From positions 35,272,170 to 35,336,169 of the forward strand of contig CM023533.1 of the NCBI GenBank assembly GCA_013350335.1: a DNA stretch of 64,000 nucleotides, in the 5' to 3' direction. A model generated the notes under the pieces. The model did no database searches. It worked only from the letters and a program-made list of their open reading frames with translations, and had not been told where the DNA came from. Source of the DNA: Chimonanthus salicifolius (taxonomy: Eukaryota; Streptophyta; Magnoliopsida; Laurales; Calycanthaceae). Of this stretch, positions 13,301 through 28,300 are shown piece after piece. The position numbers were made by a program, and so were the translations under genes. Numbering within the stretch: position 1 is the stretch's first letter; each line of letters starts with the position of its first letter.

Positions 13301-16300
13301 ACCTGAAGTACAATTTTTTAATGAAATCAATGTTTTGTCCATCTCAGACAAAATTTTTAAACGAGCAAAATCTCCAAAATTTAACCGAAATTTTCAAAAT
13401 ATGGCTGAAATTTCTAAAATATAATTGAAATATGCAAAAATTTGAACGAAATACAATTATTTCTAAAACTCAACTTGATTGGACATCCATTGTACTTGCT
13501 CAGGATAGTATTGAGGATCATGGATAACTCACTCAAATAAAATATATCGTGTATCAGACAATATTTTGGCATCTAAAATTCTAAATAGCTGATATACATG
13601 ACACCGGTGCCCCTGTCAAATGAAAATAAAACTTTATATAAGAACTATTTTTTTTCGTATAAAAACTATTTCTACGGTCTTCTTTACGTTAGATCTAATA
13701 AAATCGACACTAAAAATTTATCCAACAAAATGAGCATTAAAAAATTATTTTTACCAAGTCTAACATTTTTCAACAATAATGCCCCTTTTCCCTTCCATTA
13801 CAGATCAGAAATAACATTTCTCCTTGGTTTTTCGTTTACTCTCTGCGTTTCTCTGTTTTTTCCCCTTTCTTCCTTCTCTTCTTTGTGAAGAGTTTGAAAC
13901 AGAGACTCTTGACAAGAAGAGAAGAGATCTCTATGCTAGGATTGGGTTACCTATGCAACTCGAGAGAAAGAGCCACCGCCGGGAAGAGAGAAAGAGCAGC
14001 CGCCGGCAAGAGAGAGAGCAGTGACAGGCGACAGGCGAGAGCGCAGCCGCCGGCAAGAGAGAGAGCAGAGGATTCGGGATTTTCAGAATCGGAACTCGGA
14101 AGAAGAGGAAGCACCGGAGCAGAGGATTCAGGATTTTCGGAATCGGAACTCGGAAGAAGAAGAGGAAGCACCGAAGCAGATTGGGGATTTTCGGGAAACA
14201 GAGTGAAACCCTAAAACAGAGGGATTTTAACTTTTAAATTGTAAACTTGTAATCGTGTCTCGCACGCGCGGGAAGGTGCGCGTGCGGGCGTGCGGCCGGG
14301 ATTTAACTCAACGTTTTTTAACGCGTTTTTAACGCGTTTTTTTCGTTTCTCGCGTTATTACCGCGTTTTTACCGTTAAATTCCCGATAATAATGGCATCG
14401 GCGTTAAAAACGCGTTTTTTACGCGAGAACGGTATTTTGCCGGTATTATCGCAGTATAAATGAAAATACCGGCGGTATTTGTTACATTGCTCATAAGTGC
14501 CTTTGGAATTCAAGATATGAGACTTAAGACATCTCTTTCCAAATATCTTTTCATCACAACTTTGGTTCTATGAACAACTTTCCAACTCCAACCTAAGCAA
14601 TTTTTTTTTCATTTCTTTTCTTTTTTAAACATAACCCAATCAATGTTCATTAGCAAAATCACATCTCTATAAGCATGGGCTAGAAATAATAAAAGTAACA
14701 AAAGATGAATCTCATAAAAATTAAAAAGTAAAATTGATCCAAAATAAAAAAGGAACAAGATATGTATTGGATCAAAAGATACATGAGCAAAAAAGAGAAT
14801 ATCACAAAAATAGCATCAATATAAAATAATCAAAAGTTGAATTTAAAATCCAATCGACCTCAGTCAAGAACTTTTTTACTTTGCATGGTACAAATTAATA
14901 TGTACACCTTATTTTTGAGAGAGAGAGAGAGAGGCATGGATACTACCATTTACCTACAATAGAAGTTGATCGATCAAAGAGACCTATTAATGATCTTGAT
15001 AAAAATAAGAACCAATAACAAAAGCTTGGCTGTAATTTAAAATTCTCTTGGAGGATAGAGCATGGACATTAATTGATATTACATATTGCATCAAACAAGT
15101 GAAGGAATCTTGAGCTCCATCACAAGACAATGACTCTATGCAGAAAACATAAGCGCAACCAAGGCACCAAGCGGTCTTGAAACCTAAGGCACAAGATAAA
15201 TGTCTAGGTGCAAACTTAATTTTACAAAGCGCACTTATTTAGATACTTCAAAATATATTTTTAGATCCATCGATCTATGTCTTCATTGCATCATCCAAAG
15301 CACTGCAACATATTGGCAACTTAGCTACCAAGCACATGATATAATTATGTATTGTATGCATGCACAAGTATATTATTAGACAGATGCACATCACACACGC
15401 ACACACACACTTTATTCTTTACAGGTGGTGTTAACAAAAAAAATTCTAACATGTTTTCAATAATAAGGCCACTATATAACATATCTGAAACTAGAAAGAA
15501 TTTAGTTTACCAATTTAAAGAACATGTCTTTGAAACATAACCATCAAATAATGCATACCTGTCGATTTAAATCTTTTGCCTTATCAGCATAGATACGGGA
15601 TTCAGACGTCAACCGGCTTGACATTTGACTAACCTCTACAAATTGAAAACCAAAAGGTTAAAATATGAATGTATGCAAGGTAAACAAACATTAAACAAGA
15701 AGCACAATCATGGCAGTAGTCTCAAAAGTTGTGATCTTTAAATATTAAAAAGCAAAGAAAAAGAAGACTGAAGGCCATGGTCCATGGGGTTCATGAGCAC
15801 CCTCAGGTATCTCAGGTAAATAATAATAAATAAATCAACGAAGAATTACTGTTTGGTAAAGCATGCAAGGACCTGTCATTTAAGTCAAACAGGCAAGACA
15901 GGTAGAGATTGAAAGAGTGCAACATTCATGTGAGCGCCGCATTAAGCTTGCATGGGGCACTGTGAAAATATTTATGGCTCATGCTCTTAACATACCATGG
16001 AGCACATTGAGAACTAATGCCCCTGGGAAGCTGAGAGCTCTAGGGTAAAACAAAAGCCATATAATAAAGCATTTTTGTAAATTGAGCAACACAATGCAAG
16101 ATAGTCAAGTAAAAGTTTTTTTCCAAAAAAAAGCGACATTCATGAGAACTAATATTTGCACTACCAGCTTGCATGGGACTCTGTCAGGTCATTTACAGGC
16201 TCATGCTCTCATGAAGACTCTTGGTAAAGCAGAAAACCTAGCAATGGAGCATTATTGTCAATTAAGTACAGCATGCTAGAATTAAGTGCAAAACTGAAAA

Positions 16301-19300
16301 GCAAAGCAACATTCATGCAAACCAAGTATTGCAGAATTGTGCTACAAGCTTGCATCGACCACTGCTTCAGATTATTTACTGGCTCTCTCTCTCTCTCAAT
16401 AGGCATATTAAGGCATTCCCACAAGGTTATTTGACTGGACATGTCTCTTTACAGGTTCACACTTCCTCTCATGAAAATATGTAAATATTCATAGGAACTA
16501 GAAGAATAATCTGTAAGCATGGTAACAAATTAGTTTTCAAAAATTTCCATCCTATCTCAATGACTTTAGGAAATTGATTCTCTTCTACCTTGTCAACATA
16601 TCTTGATTCCATAAAAACAGAAACTGGAAAATGATCCTCAAATATCCTGATTGATAGTCCACTTCAGACCATTGTCTCAAAAGATGAAAATGAACATAAC
16701 TGTGCTCCTTCAATCTACGGCATGTCCTTAGTAAATAAAGCCATATGTTTTACATAGAAAGGCTCTAACTGGGTGTCAGTAAGATCATTCAGATGGGCAA
16801 TGGGATCTTACTTTCGTTCCACTATATAATGTGGTTCCTCCCTTTAAAAGCCAACTCCTCTGTTTTGTATCACTACAGATTGTTTATTGTGAAGGGCATC
16901 TTTAAAGGCTTGGCAACAAAATTATATGGATCTCCAAGTTCAGAATAATTTATCTGATGAGATCATAGTAGCTAACGTGAAAGGTGTAGTTATTGCAACA
17001 AGGGTCCTAGAGCCTTGGGTGGAGGGCTCACGCCTACGCACAAAACTAATTTTGTTGGGCACACTAATTTAGATAGTTTAGATTAGGTAGTTATATATAT
17101 AGATATTGGTGAATACTCTTCAATGGCCCCACTTTGGCCCACATGGATGGGTGGATTTGAAAGACCTTGCCTTGTATATAGTGGCTATAAGATTTCATCT
17201 TGATTGGATAAGAGAAACCATGTCTTTTAAGGCCCTCAAAATTTCAAATTTCAAAGTTATTTAACGGTGTAAATTCATTTGAGTTAAATCAATGGGCTTT
17301 AAACATTAAATTGGTGTCAAATTGGGTATAAGTGTTATTCACATGGGGTACGTGGGTGTGAAGGGGGAAATGGATCCTCTGGTTCCACTTGGGCCCCACA
17401 ATCATGGTCCACAAGCTGATTCATAAACAACTCAGGCTTGGACATCATAGTCAAGCCTGATTACTAATTGGGCTGAGATCAAACATATACATGTTCAAGC
17501 CCGAAAGCCCAACATGATATCTGAGTATCTCACCAAGTCACCAAGGATATTTTGGTAACTAGATGTGATTTTTTAACAATAAAAAAAGGAAACTCCTTGA
17601 CAAAAGTTAACATGCAAGCCACACGAGGGACTCCCTGGGAATTTTAAAATCTGGACAGAGATTATACATAGCACATGCACAAAAATCTTTTTAGCACTTC
17701 TGGAATTAAGCAACTATTTTCTTTACAAAGCATAATAACCTAATAAAATGAAAAAGAATTTTCAGTAAAGTTAAGAAATTGTCAATCTAAAATTTTAAAC
17801 TATTCAATCCAAAATTATAAATTGAGTGGGCAAATTTGAAATTACTCTTTTCATTTAACTTCAGTTCTATGCTATGAGATCTAGTGACTAAAAAATTTAA
17901 ATATGATTAATTTTTTTAAGATCAATTTAAAACTATCCTTTTATTTGACTAAAATGATAATAACCATATTGAGATGGTAACATATTATATTTTAAAAGTT
18001 GTAATAATACCATGTATATGTACCATGACCTATCAATAATCTAGTCAAGTGTGACAGAATGAAGTGAGAATCGTTTCTTGCAAATGAGATATTTGGTGAC
18101 TATAATATTTTATCAAATATAAGAGCATACTTGTTAAATTAGTTCTATACCAAAAAGAAATATACATAATATTTGTCACTATTTGATTCGAAGTTGTAAA
18201 ATGATCGGTATAACAATACAAGAGTAATGCAATTTTTAGTCTTGGATTTATTTTTATTTTTTGTTGAAATGGTTACTATATTAAAAGAAAAGGAAGCACC
18301 AGAGGTGCAAATTCAATAAAAGCACAAACAAAGAAAAAATTGCCTGGCACCCCAATACACCCTCAAAGAGAACCCAAAACAAGAAAAAACAAGGAGAAAG
18401 CATCACTAATACAAATACTTATGCAAGATCAATGCATTCTTTCTAGACTCGCAGGATGTCGGTCATATGAATATTCCTTAATTCAAGAGAAGAAGGCCAT
18501 GAGGTGCACTTGGCAAAGATGCGTCTAGAAACAGACTAATAAGGCTCAGCCAAATCCTTGAATACCCTATTATTACGTTCCCACCAAAAACTCCAACAAG
18601 TGGCAAAAAAGCAAAGCGCCACAAAGTGGAACACTTTGGAGAAATTGAGGCAATTCCCAAGCATAAGATAACTAAGCAAGCGTAGAAGGCATAACCCACT
18701 GAACTCCAAACATCAGAAGAGAAAGGACAATGAATAAGGAGATGATTTGTTTCTTCCGAGGCTTGGAGACAAAAAGGGCAAACATTAACCACAACTCTTC
18801 CTCATTTGTGCAAATTGTCTTGAGGATTTTCCTCAATCCAAAGTCCAGAGGAAGCTAATGGCCAAGACGGAGCTTTGGAGATCCAGATATACGGGTTAAC
18901 AAGAGCAAAGGAAGTAATCTGATTATTCTAGGTGTAAAAAGACTTCACAGAGAAACAACCGGCAAGGTCTGGCCACCACACATAGTAGTCCTCTTCGGAG
19001 ACTCAAATCCAATAGGAGGTCTGGAGGAGGTCAAAAAACTCATATGTTTCTAAATTTGTTAGGTTACGCCCAAGGAGGAGATCTCAAATCACTGCTGACA
19101 GAATAGAAATTTAAGATGACACCTAACAACAACTGAGAAAGGCAGTCAAGTGAGGAAAACCAAGAAGGCAAAGTGAAACTATCACACCAGGGATCTGTCC
19201 AAAACTTAAATTTGTTTCTACACCCCTCTTTAAACCTAAACCCATCTTTAAATTTGTCAACACAAGCTGATATGGCTCTCCACATGATTGATGCTTTGCG

Positions 19301-22300
19301 AGGGGAAGGATTGATGTCCTAGCCAAAATTCCCAACCTGTGTTGGTAAATGAGAATAGCCTTCCATGGGGACACATCCTCAGTACATATCCTCCACAGCC
19401 ACTTGGAAAGAATAGCAATAGTAACAACCTTAATAGGGCGGACCCCGACACCACCAAAATCAATCAAGAAACAAACTTGCACCCAACTCACGAGGTGGTC
19501 TTTTCTCTTGTCCTCCTAATCCCCTAAAGAAAATTCCTCATAATTTTCTCCAAGAAGTGGCCAACTTTATTGGGGCATCTAAATGTTGAAAAGAAGTAGA
19601 CAGGAAGTGCTAAGAGAACTAACTTCAAGAGTGTGATTATGCCACCAAAGGACAAATACTTTCCTCTCCACGTGGCCAGATGCTTGTTGAACTTGTGAAT
19701 GATGAGCTTCCACTGAGAGTATCCAGGAGAGCTAATGTAAAGAGGAAGATCCATAAAAGTAGAAGGAAGAGAAGATGACACACGATCCAAAAACCCTAAG
19801 AAAGAAAGAAGCTCGTTGTCATCTAAGTTGATGACGAAAATTTCACTTTTGAGATAGTTAATATGGAGGGAAGAGGACAGCTCGAACCATTTGGGAAGAG
19901 AGCAAAGATTCATGACGGAATCCTTATTAGGCTCACAAAAGATAATGGTGTCATATACAAACTGTAAATGATGGAACTACTAAGAAGAATCACAAAATTT
20001 GAAACTGTGAATAAGGGAAAAATCAGCAGCCTTGGACAGAAGAAGGCCAAGTCTCCATAACCATGATGAAGAGTGTTGGAGAAAGTGGATCGCCTTGGCG
20101 AATACCCCTAGAACTCTTGAAGAAACCTCCAGAGGAGTCGTTAGAAGTGAGTTGAAGAAATGCACTCTAATATCCAAAAACACCATCTCCAATTCAAACC
20201 CATGCTGGATAGAACAAAGTGAAGGAAGTTCCAATCCACCATATTGTAAGCTTTTTCTAACTCAAGTTTACAAACAACTAATTTCCGACGAGACTTGTGC
20301 TAGGAATCAATACACTCTTTAAGAGTAATAATGACCATATCCATAATTTGATGCCTATCTACGCTAACAGACTGGAACGGAGAGATTAGCTTGGGGAGGA
20401 GAGACTTCAGCCTGTTTGCTAAGACATTGGAGAGTATCTTATAGGGGCCCCCAAGGAAAATGAAAGACATGAACTCGAAGAGAGAAGAGGCACCGTCCTT
20501 CAAGGCACTAGGACAAGGAAAGTGGAGCCTAACTCCTTAGAAAGATAGCCTCTTTGGTGAAACTCCTTGATGAAAGCGATGACATCCTTCTTGACTATCT
20601 CCCAGAAAATCTTAAAGAAAGCAATAGCGTGGCCATTCGGTCTTGGATTAAATAAATTAGTTTTATATAAACTCAATTTAACTAATTTCAAGAGCATACT
20701 ATCTTTCTCCATTCTACCTACCTCCATCCCTCTGTCACAAGAGCAACATTCCAACAAGAGAGTATCAGGCTCTCACTCTTTCCCTCAAAAGGGCAACATT
20801 CCCCAAGACTTTTGATCACGCTCAGGTTTCATTCGAGTTTACGAGACTCAAAGAGTTGAGCTTGATCAGGTGTATTGGGCCCATTTTGGCCTCAAGCTTG
20901 GGTTCAGGCCTTGTTATGCAATATCAAGGTCAGGCTGGGCAAATTGTAGGCTTGAATTGACTTGAACCATGTTGTTCCCATCCCTGGATCTATGTTTTTG
21001 CATCAATTTACTTTCCTTCTCTTTTTTTGTGGTCTCTAATGTCGATCCATAGATCACTAATGTAGCCAATTGGGTTAGTTCGGACATAAATGTACAACTT
21101 AGACAGGTCAGGGAGTTGAGGGCCACGCCAACTCCCAACTTGAATTCACCATGAATTTAAATTCGGTTGAATTTATTAGGCCATACCTCTAGTTCAGAAT
21201 AACAACGAACGATAAATTTGGGCTAGTGATGTTGGGTCCATTTTGGTCAATGTCAGGTGAAACAACAATGCCCAAAACTGAAGACCATGGAATGTAGGTA
21301 TGCATACATGATGTAAGCCAGTATACATCAGGACAACCCAGGCCTTAATCCAAGCTTAAACCCAGCTGAGAAACCTGGCACAACCAACAACTACCTGACC
21401 CATCAAATATCATGACCCCAATAATAATATCATCTACAAGCTACATGTGGATGATGAGAATATCCTGATTCACACTTTTATTCCTTACTAGATTTACTCT
21501 ACATTCTTCAATCTATGTAAACTAAAGGAAAAGAGATTCTAAATAAGAAACATAACATACTAATACTTGGTAGAAACACTTATGAAATGTTGATTCAAAA
21601 ATGCAATCTTTTGTCCTCTTTCAATTAAAAAAAAAATACCCCAAGGGTGTTGGCCTGACAGTCAAGGCTCTTGCATGTGGCAGCAAGGCGTTTGGGTCAA
21701 TTCCTGGCCAAGCCCTCTAGGGTATTCTCTGTGGGATATGTACAGAGTAAGGTTCCACCGCTTTAACCCGGCATGTGTGTGTAGGGAGGCGTACACATGC
21801 CCCAAAGGACTAGTCGGGCAAGACACCTGGACACCTTCAGTCATCAAAAATAAAATAAATAAAAATCAATATTTACAATGAGATCTCTCATTGGGATTAA
21901 ACATCATCATTATCATCATAACAAGCCCCATCTACTGGCCGTCATATTTTTGGATTTTACTTTTACATTTTATACTATCAAAACCCATATCCTCCATTAC
22001 CACACAATCCATCATATCCTATTTTATCCCATTTATCCAGGTTTTTTAATGGCCACCTCTCCTCCTTGTTCCTTCTCCTTGTAACCTTTAATTTTTCATA
22101 CATGGGTTGTTTCTAGTGTCTCCTTAATGTGGACACTTCTGTTTCGTATAATGCTAACCCACCAAAAATACCCATCTCTGTTACTGTTACCTCGTTTGTT
22201 AGCCTTTTCTTCATTGCCCGACACTTGGCTCCATACAACATTGCAACTTGATAGCCATTTCATGAAATTGCCCTACAATTGTCGTGGCACCTTTTATCAT

Positions 22301-25300
22301 ATAGCACTCACCAGCTAACCTACACCTTAATCCTCTGTTATGTTTGACAATTGCACCTGTCTATCTTAAATTATTATAATGAGATCCCCATTCATTTGCA
22401 ATTTTAATTGATTCCTCCAATCTATTCTCCATGGCAATAAAACAACAATAGTTTTTCTCCAATGTTCCCATTTTTTTATTTAATTGATTCTTCGTTTTAT
22501 CAATTAGTACTTTATCATCTGCAAATAACAAAAGCCATGAAACTTCATCATGTTTAGTCTAGCATTAAGTAGTCCATAAATAAAAAACATACTTAAAGTT
22601 ACCTTTAAGTCATTTTTTTTGTTTGTGCTCTTGGTAGGTTTTGGTTGCCTACTTTCTTTGTATCTTTTTTATGATTAATGAAGTTACCTTTCAAAAAAAT
22701 AAAAAGTTGAACATTAATGAAGTCAAACTCCAGCTCAAAACTTCATAATCTCACAATACATAGTTTTAACATTGGTTGCCCTATTAGCACATAGCCTACA
22801 CAACCTCAACAGTCATTAGGAATGCATTTCTTTTTCAACATTTAATAGATTCATTGCCTTTGTAATGTAGCGGAAGCGAGGATAAAAATCAAGTCAAGTC
22901 AAGTCAGTCTCGACAAATATCGGGTCACACACGTGAGTGTGTCACACGTGCGAGAACTAACTTGAAAGACTGGCACGTGTGGCACGTGTGGGTAATGACT
23001 TAAGGCTGACCTAGGGTAAATACGATCGTGGAAAGAAAGAAAAGGAAAAACAGGGAGCGGAAGGTGGATGGGCCGACGGCAGAAGCTACGACTGAGAGGG
23101 AGAAGGAATCGAAGGAAAGGAGAAGAAGGGAAGGAAGAAGGAGGCTGAGGGAAGGAGGGAGAAAGCTTGGGATCAGCTGTACCTGTGTTTGTGAAGAAGG
23201 GGAACCAAATCTGTTCACAGCGAACAGAAGGGAATCGTGCAGCAGTGGCAGAAGTGACAACACTGGTGACTTGGGATGAAGCCCAAGCAGTAGGCAGCAG
23301 TGCAACAATGGAATCTCTTTTGGGATTAAGCCTAGAATCAATGTTTTAAAACCCGACCCATGAAGCGACCCGTATTTGAGGGAGAGTGGGTTAAATAAGG
23401 TTTAGCCGGGTTGACCCATAGTCAAACCCAGTCAAACCCATGCTATTAATATAATATTATAAATAATATTAACTTATTAATTTTAGTTTCATTGATAAGT
23501 TGAAATAAAATTTTAAGTAAAAACTATTTAAAAAAAATGTGACTTTTACAAATAATCAAGTGACTAAAAATATAATTTTAAATTCAAATTTTGATCTACT
23601 CATAGTTTATTATACCTAATTTTAATCCAACATTATTTTTTATGAAACATCTTAAAACAATTAAAAAAGAGGATACACCAAATGTAGTAATATATATAAT
23701 AGCTAAATAGATTGAAAGTCAATTGATTTTTGTGTTCTTTTTAAATATCATACTCTAAAATTTAGCATGGGTCGCTTCAATAGGCTGTTATATCAAATAT
23801 TTAAATCAGAGACTGCTCAGATAGAATATTATATTCATTTATTTATAACGAGTTCGACGAGTCTCAAGTCGAGTTTCAATTGAAAAATAAGCCTACTCAA
23901 ATATCACAATTCTACATTATATAATTTATTACAATCTCATAATATTATTATGAAATTATAAATAAATATCAAATAGAAATATAAATACTTTTTTTTTGAA
24001 TCACCTAATTTATAAATTTACATAAAATAAAAAACCTTTAAAATGAATTGAATTTTCCCATTTAACTAATCTTGATAACTACATTTTATTTGGTTGAATT
24101 TTTTGACTCTCATGTATTCCATTTATGTATTTATTTATATTTATAATAGAATAAAGAAATTATGAAAAAATATTAAACCCTTTAAAATATTTTTTAAAAA
24201 CACCTTGCTCATAAGAATAAATAAAATCATGAGCTATAGTTAATTATGTTACATTGATATAATAAAAATAAAGAATACATTTTAATAATAATGACAATGG
24301 TAAAAATATTAGATGGTAAATATAATATTAAATTATTACAGTAAGATAAATAAAAGAAAACATTATAATTTTTACTTTCAACATAAGTAAATATTGTATT
24401 TGAAATAAAGAAATTATTACTTTCACATTAAAAGTAATTTCTGATAAAATATTAGAGTACACACGTGGGCTTACACTTGAGCTCTTTAGGAAGCTCACGT
24501 GAGTTCCTTTTCATAAAGATGGGTTTTACCTTAGAAACCCTAATGTTCATCTTTTAATACCCTTCTTCTCTTTCACTCTCTCTATTAAACCCTAGCCGCC
24601 GCCGACGCTCTCTGTATTTTTCCCATCAACGAACAAGAAAAAGAAGAGAAAGCAGCCACCCCTCTCTATTTTTTTCTTCTTTTCTTCGGCCCATCTGCAT
24701 AATCAAGTCACCCCTCTCTATTTTTTTTTTTTTCTTTTCTTCAGCCTATCTGTCGCCCTCTCTATTTTATTTTTCTTCCACCCATCTGCAGTATGAAGTT
24801 CAGGAAAGCAATAGACAAGAATGCAGACTTGGAGTTTTTTTTTTTTAACGGTTTTAAGATTTGCCGGGTCACGGTTTGATTATTGAAACCGGGTTGAACC
24901 ACGGGTCACACCGAATTTTTAAGGGTTTTTAACGCAGACGGGCTTCTGAAGCACCCGACCCTATATTTCAGCCGGGTCAACCGCGGGCTGGTCCAGGTTT
25001 GATAACATTGCCTAGAATCAACGATGATATAGTATTTGGAACTCGGCCAAGGAGGATAGTTGTCTGCAACAATGGCAGAAAGTGAAAATAGAGAAGAAAA
25101 GGTAAATACCTTGCAATAGTTCTGATTTTAATTCATAATTTCGAGAGGTGTCTCCCTCTCTTCCATTCATAGCATTATATAGGAAACAAACAACTAAAAA
25201 TAAACTAGGACTCCAAGTTTGGAAGGCCACGAAGTGGTTTCCAACTCTAGCACACTTCTACTCTTATTTGGACTCTTAAACCAACTAGAAAAGCCACCGA

Positions 25301-28300
25301 CCTAGCTTCCTTACAAGGACTCCAAAAATAAAATTACGAAAATATGAAAAATAGGGACTACTAAAATAGGTGGGTCTTGCTGCGTGTCCTACATCACTTT
25401 GAACATAATTATAGTCCTTTTCTAAATTGATAAAAATCACATGCAAATTTCTTCCTTTATCATAATTTTTTTCTAGAAAAAGATAAAATTAAATCATATA
25501 GAAGAAAATAGCTTGTACTGTTGATCTATTTGGCACAAATCTAAATTAGTTCTCTAAAATATTTGATTTTTCCTAAATGTTGATCTAAGTTGCATGGAGT
25601 CCAACATGGGTGCAAGGTCTTAGACTCAACAAACCAAAAAAATGAGACACACTGGGATGGCATCTTATTTAAATAAATATAAATCTAAATTTATTTTAAA
25701 TGAAAATAAAGTATTTGTTTTATTCTAAACAACTAAGTGACAAATATATTGATATTTTAATTAGGTTTTATGAGGAGAAAGGTGTTGTAATATTTTGATC
25801 ATCTTGGAAAACAATGTTAAAAGTTCATGAAGAATAGGTGAGTGTTTGAATTGGGGGTGTGTGTTTGCAAATAACTGACACAGATGCATCATAGTATCAC
25901 ACATCTTGAAGTGTCCATGCAACATAGATGTTGATCTATTATTCTCTCCAAAAGTTTCATAGCATGACTAACAGGTTTTATACCTTGATAATTGGCACAA
26001 TTTCAAATAACTATTTTATCCTTATAAAAGGGGACCACCATACTTCTACGATATCCTGCTAGTAGTAATTTCAAGTAAGATTTTTTAAACAACCTAGTGA
26101 ACCAGCTAACCCAATGCCACCCAATATGGTCCAAACTTCTATCAGATACCACCAAATCCTAATACTCTGCTTCTCACTTAAGGCCAACTTCACATTTGCA
26201 CAAAATGTTAGAGATAGAGAGAGAAAATTTGTTCAACTTAGGTTAACATATGCAACATGGTTAAATTTCAATTTTGATATCCTAAAGCTGCAATGAAGTA
26301 CCTTTAACATAACCATACATGTTTATAAATGAATTCTGTAAATAACATATAATGCATCACTTTGCCGGTGTGTCATGTCACTTCTGTCCAACACTAGCAC
26401 ATGAATGCAGCTCAAAATTTTAAGGTTCAGCTGTTCAGCAACCTTGCTGCCTAGCAGCAGTCTCCTTCTATGATTCCGTTTTTAGATTAAAACAAACTGA
26501 CATTTCAAAAAATAAAGAAAGAAATAACTAAAAACAAATCTATGCAATTCATTTCCAAAATATATGCTTGAAAGGAATAGTTACAGGAGACTTACGGTCC
26601 AATTTTTCACCAACACCAAGAACTTCCTGCACATTGCGAGTCATGATTTGATGGACTTCATATAGTTCATCATTTAGCTTTGCAAGGTTCCTCTGAGTAC
26701 GGGTATCCAAGTATAATTTCTTGGTCTTCTGTATAAATGTATCTTTATAATGAAAGCAGATTGAGAGTGAGAGAGAGAGAGAAAGAGAGGGAAGTGATGA
26801 GAAACAAGAAATCAATATTGTGTAATATCAAGGTAGATGAAGTACCAAATTTGATAAAAGCATAGGGCCTTGCAGCAGTTTCAATCTGACTATCGTTTAC
26901 CCTCTGAAATTCATTTTTGAGATCTTCCAAATACTGAAATGCAAGTTTCTTCGGATAAGAACGATCACACATGGTTAAATAACATACACGGCCTTCTATA
27001 ATGTAGCTGCAAACTTGGGTCAAGGTAACAACAAAATTGGAAAAAAGGTGGACGTGAGGAAAAATTTTGTAGAAGTATGAAACCAATGCAGAAAAATTAA
27101 CAAAGATGGCTACCCATAAATTAAAGGAAAGGAGGAGAAAATCTAGGTTCTACCTCAACAAATTAGTTCCATATTTTCTCAAGCTTAAACTCAATGCACA
27201 TGATTAACAAGAATGTGATCCACTTTTAAATACTAGTTTCTCCTCAATAAATCAGTACAGTTACAGTTTTCAAGCTTAAAATTAATTCAAGTGATAAACA
27301 AGAACATGTTCTACAGTTGAAACCTTCAACCCACAAAGGGAATAGATTACCCCATCTATCAAGAATTGGCTATTTGGTCCTCCTTTTTCCACTCTATTAT
27401 TACTACTGTTGTTATTATTATCACAATTTTGAAAGGTTACCGCTTTATTTGACATCATAGTTGGATCTAACAATATATGAATGTGGACCACCTCTAGTGA
27501 ATTAACATCCATCAATCAATGTCTCCCATATTGAATTAGTATGCATCCAAATTTCATCCCAGTTGAAGTGAGTTTTCACATCAACCATCATCATTAGAAC
27601 CATTTATCCCATCTATGGGGTTGGCACTCGAAATTGAACATGACTATTTCTTTTCTATGGGCCGACTGCCATTCTAACATCGACAGGACTCAAACCTCCA
27701 ATGTATTGCAACACTGAGAACTTACCAGTTGTGCCAGAGGTCCTTATCATACTGATATTCACAGCTGTGCCAATCACCAAGAGATCCATATTGTTCTTTA
27801 ATCAAATGGTTATCAACACCCAACAGGATATTTTCATGCCCATCTATTTCGCCCAACCCTGTTATTGATGGTCTCTCAATTGAGGTCCATCCTAATCAAC
27901 GATAAGACATGTCCATCCCACCCATCCCCATGATTGGTGGTGTCTCAATTGAGCCAATAATTGGAAGTTTACCTATAAACATGCAGTCAGCTAATGTTCA
28001 ATCCTCCAATAGCAGTCAGCTTTATCTCCTATTTTCTATTTGAATAGAGTGGACAAGACTTTAGCTTTATCAAAATTGTGTGATTCGCTGTGTAGTTCCT
28101 TTTTCAGGTACAATGGACAGAAACATCAAACATAAAGGATTCCCTGCCATCAAATTTCGTATATCATAATGCTGGGAGAAATTATCTGCAAGATTAGAAC
28201 AAAGTTCCTCAACAGAGACATCATTTACATCAGCATCTTGAAAATGCAACAGAAATCTGCCCAGGCACAATTGCGTGACATGGTAAGGTAAATTAACTAA

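Larger units (their letters stand above)
10263..14489 (-). mobile_element. 4.2-kb BED-finger hAT transposon, transposase degraded
   Basis: Perfect 8-bp duplication CTCATAAG (10255-10262, 14490-14497). Terminal repeats CATAGTAACAAATACCG (left) and, reversed, CAATGTAACAAATACCG (right). The transposase is on the minus strand (10599-12700). About 1.5 kb of leader sits at the right, containing a GA/CT-rich leader-like block (13880-14220). Subterminal arrays of TTTTTAACGCG and ACGGGAAAAT match the two short copies at 3663-4008 and 39179-39519. It is the parental type of that MITE family and lies inside SEC22 intron 4. Confidence 0.92.
22863..25396. mobile_element. candidate solo LTR, ~0.85 kb, split by a hAT insertion
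   Basis: Flanked by CTTTG (22858-22862, 25397-25401). Ends TAATGTAGCGG and CCTACATCA are inverted matches (the first TA presumably TG mutated). After removing the nested insertion at 23339-25010 and its duplication, about 854 bp remain. No internal retroviral domain, so a recombined LTR is the simplest reading. It holds four CACGTG boxes (22930-22988) and a purine-rich block. Confidence 0.6.

Noticed and set aside
13885..14214. Arg/Glu-rich reading frames on the plus strand
   Set aside because: Product of a purine-rich strand in a hAT leader block; low complexity, no domain.
17100..17420. Transposon bounded by GGCCCCAC / GTGGGGCC
   Set aside because: The inverted match is short and no target duplication is seen.
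20820..20990. Another hAT-type MITE ending CCATCCCTGG
   Set aside because: One end looks right, but no matching second end or 8-bp duplication could be paired.
23028..23279. Highly charged plus-strand frame ([12 protein letters not shown]...)
   Set aside because: Purine-rich LTR sequence, cut by a transposon, open on both strands.
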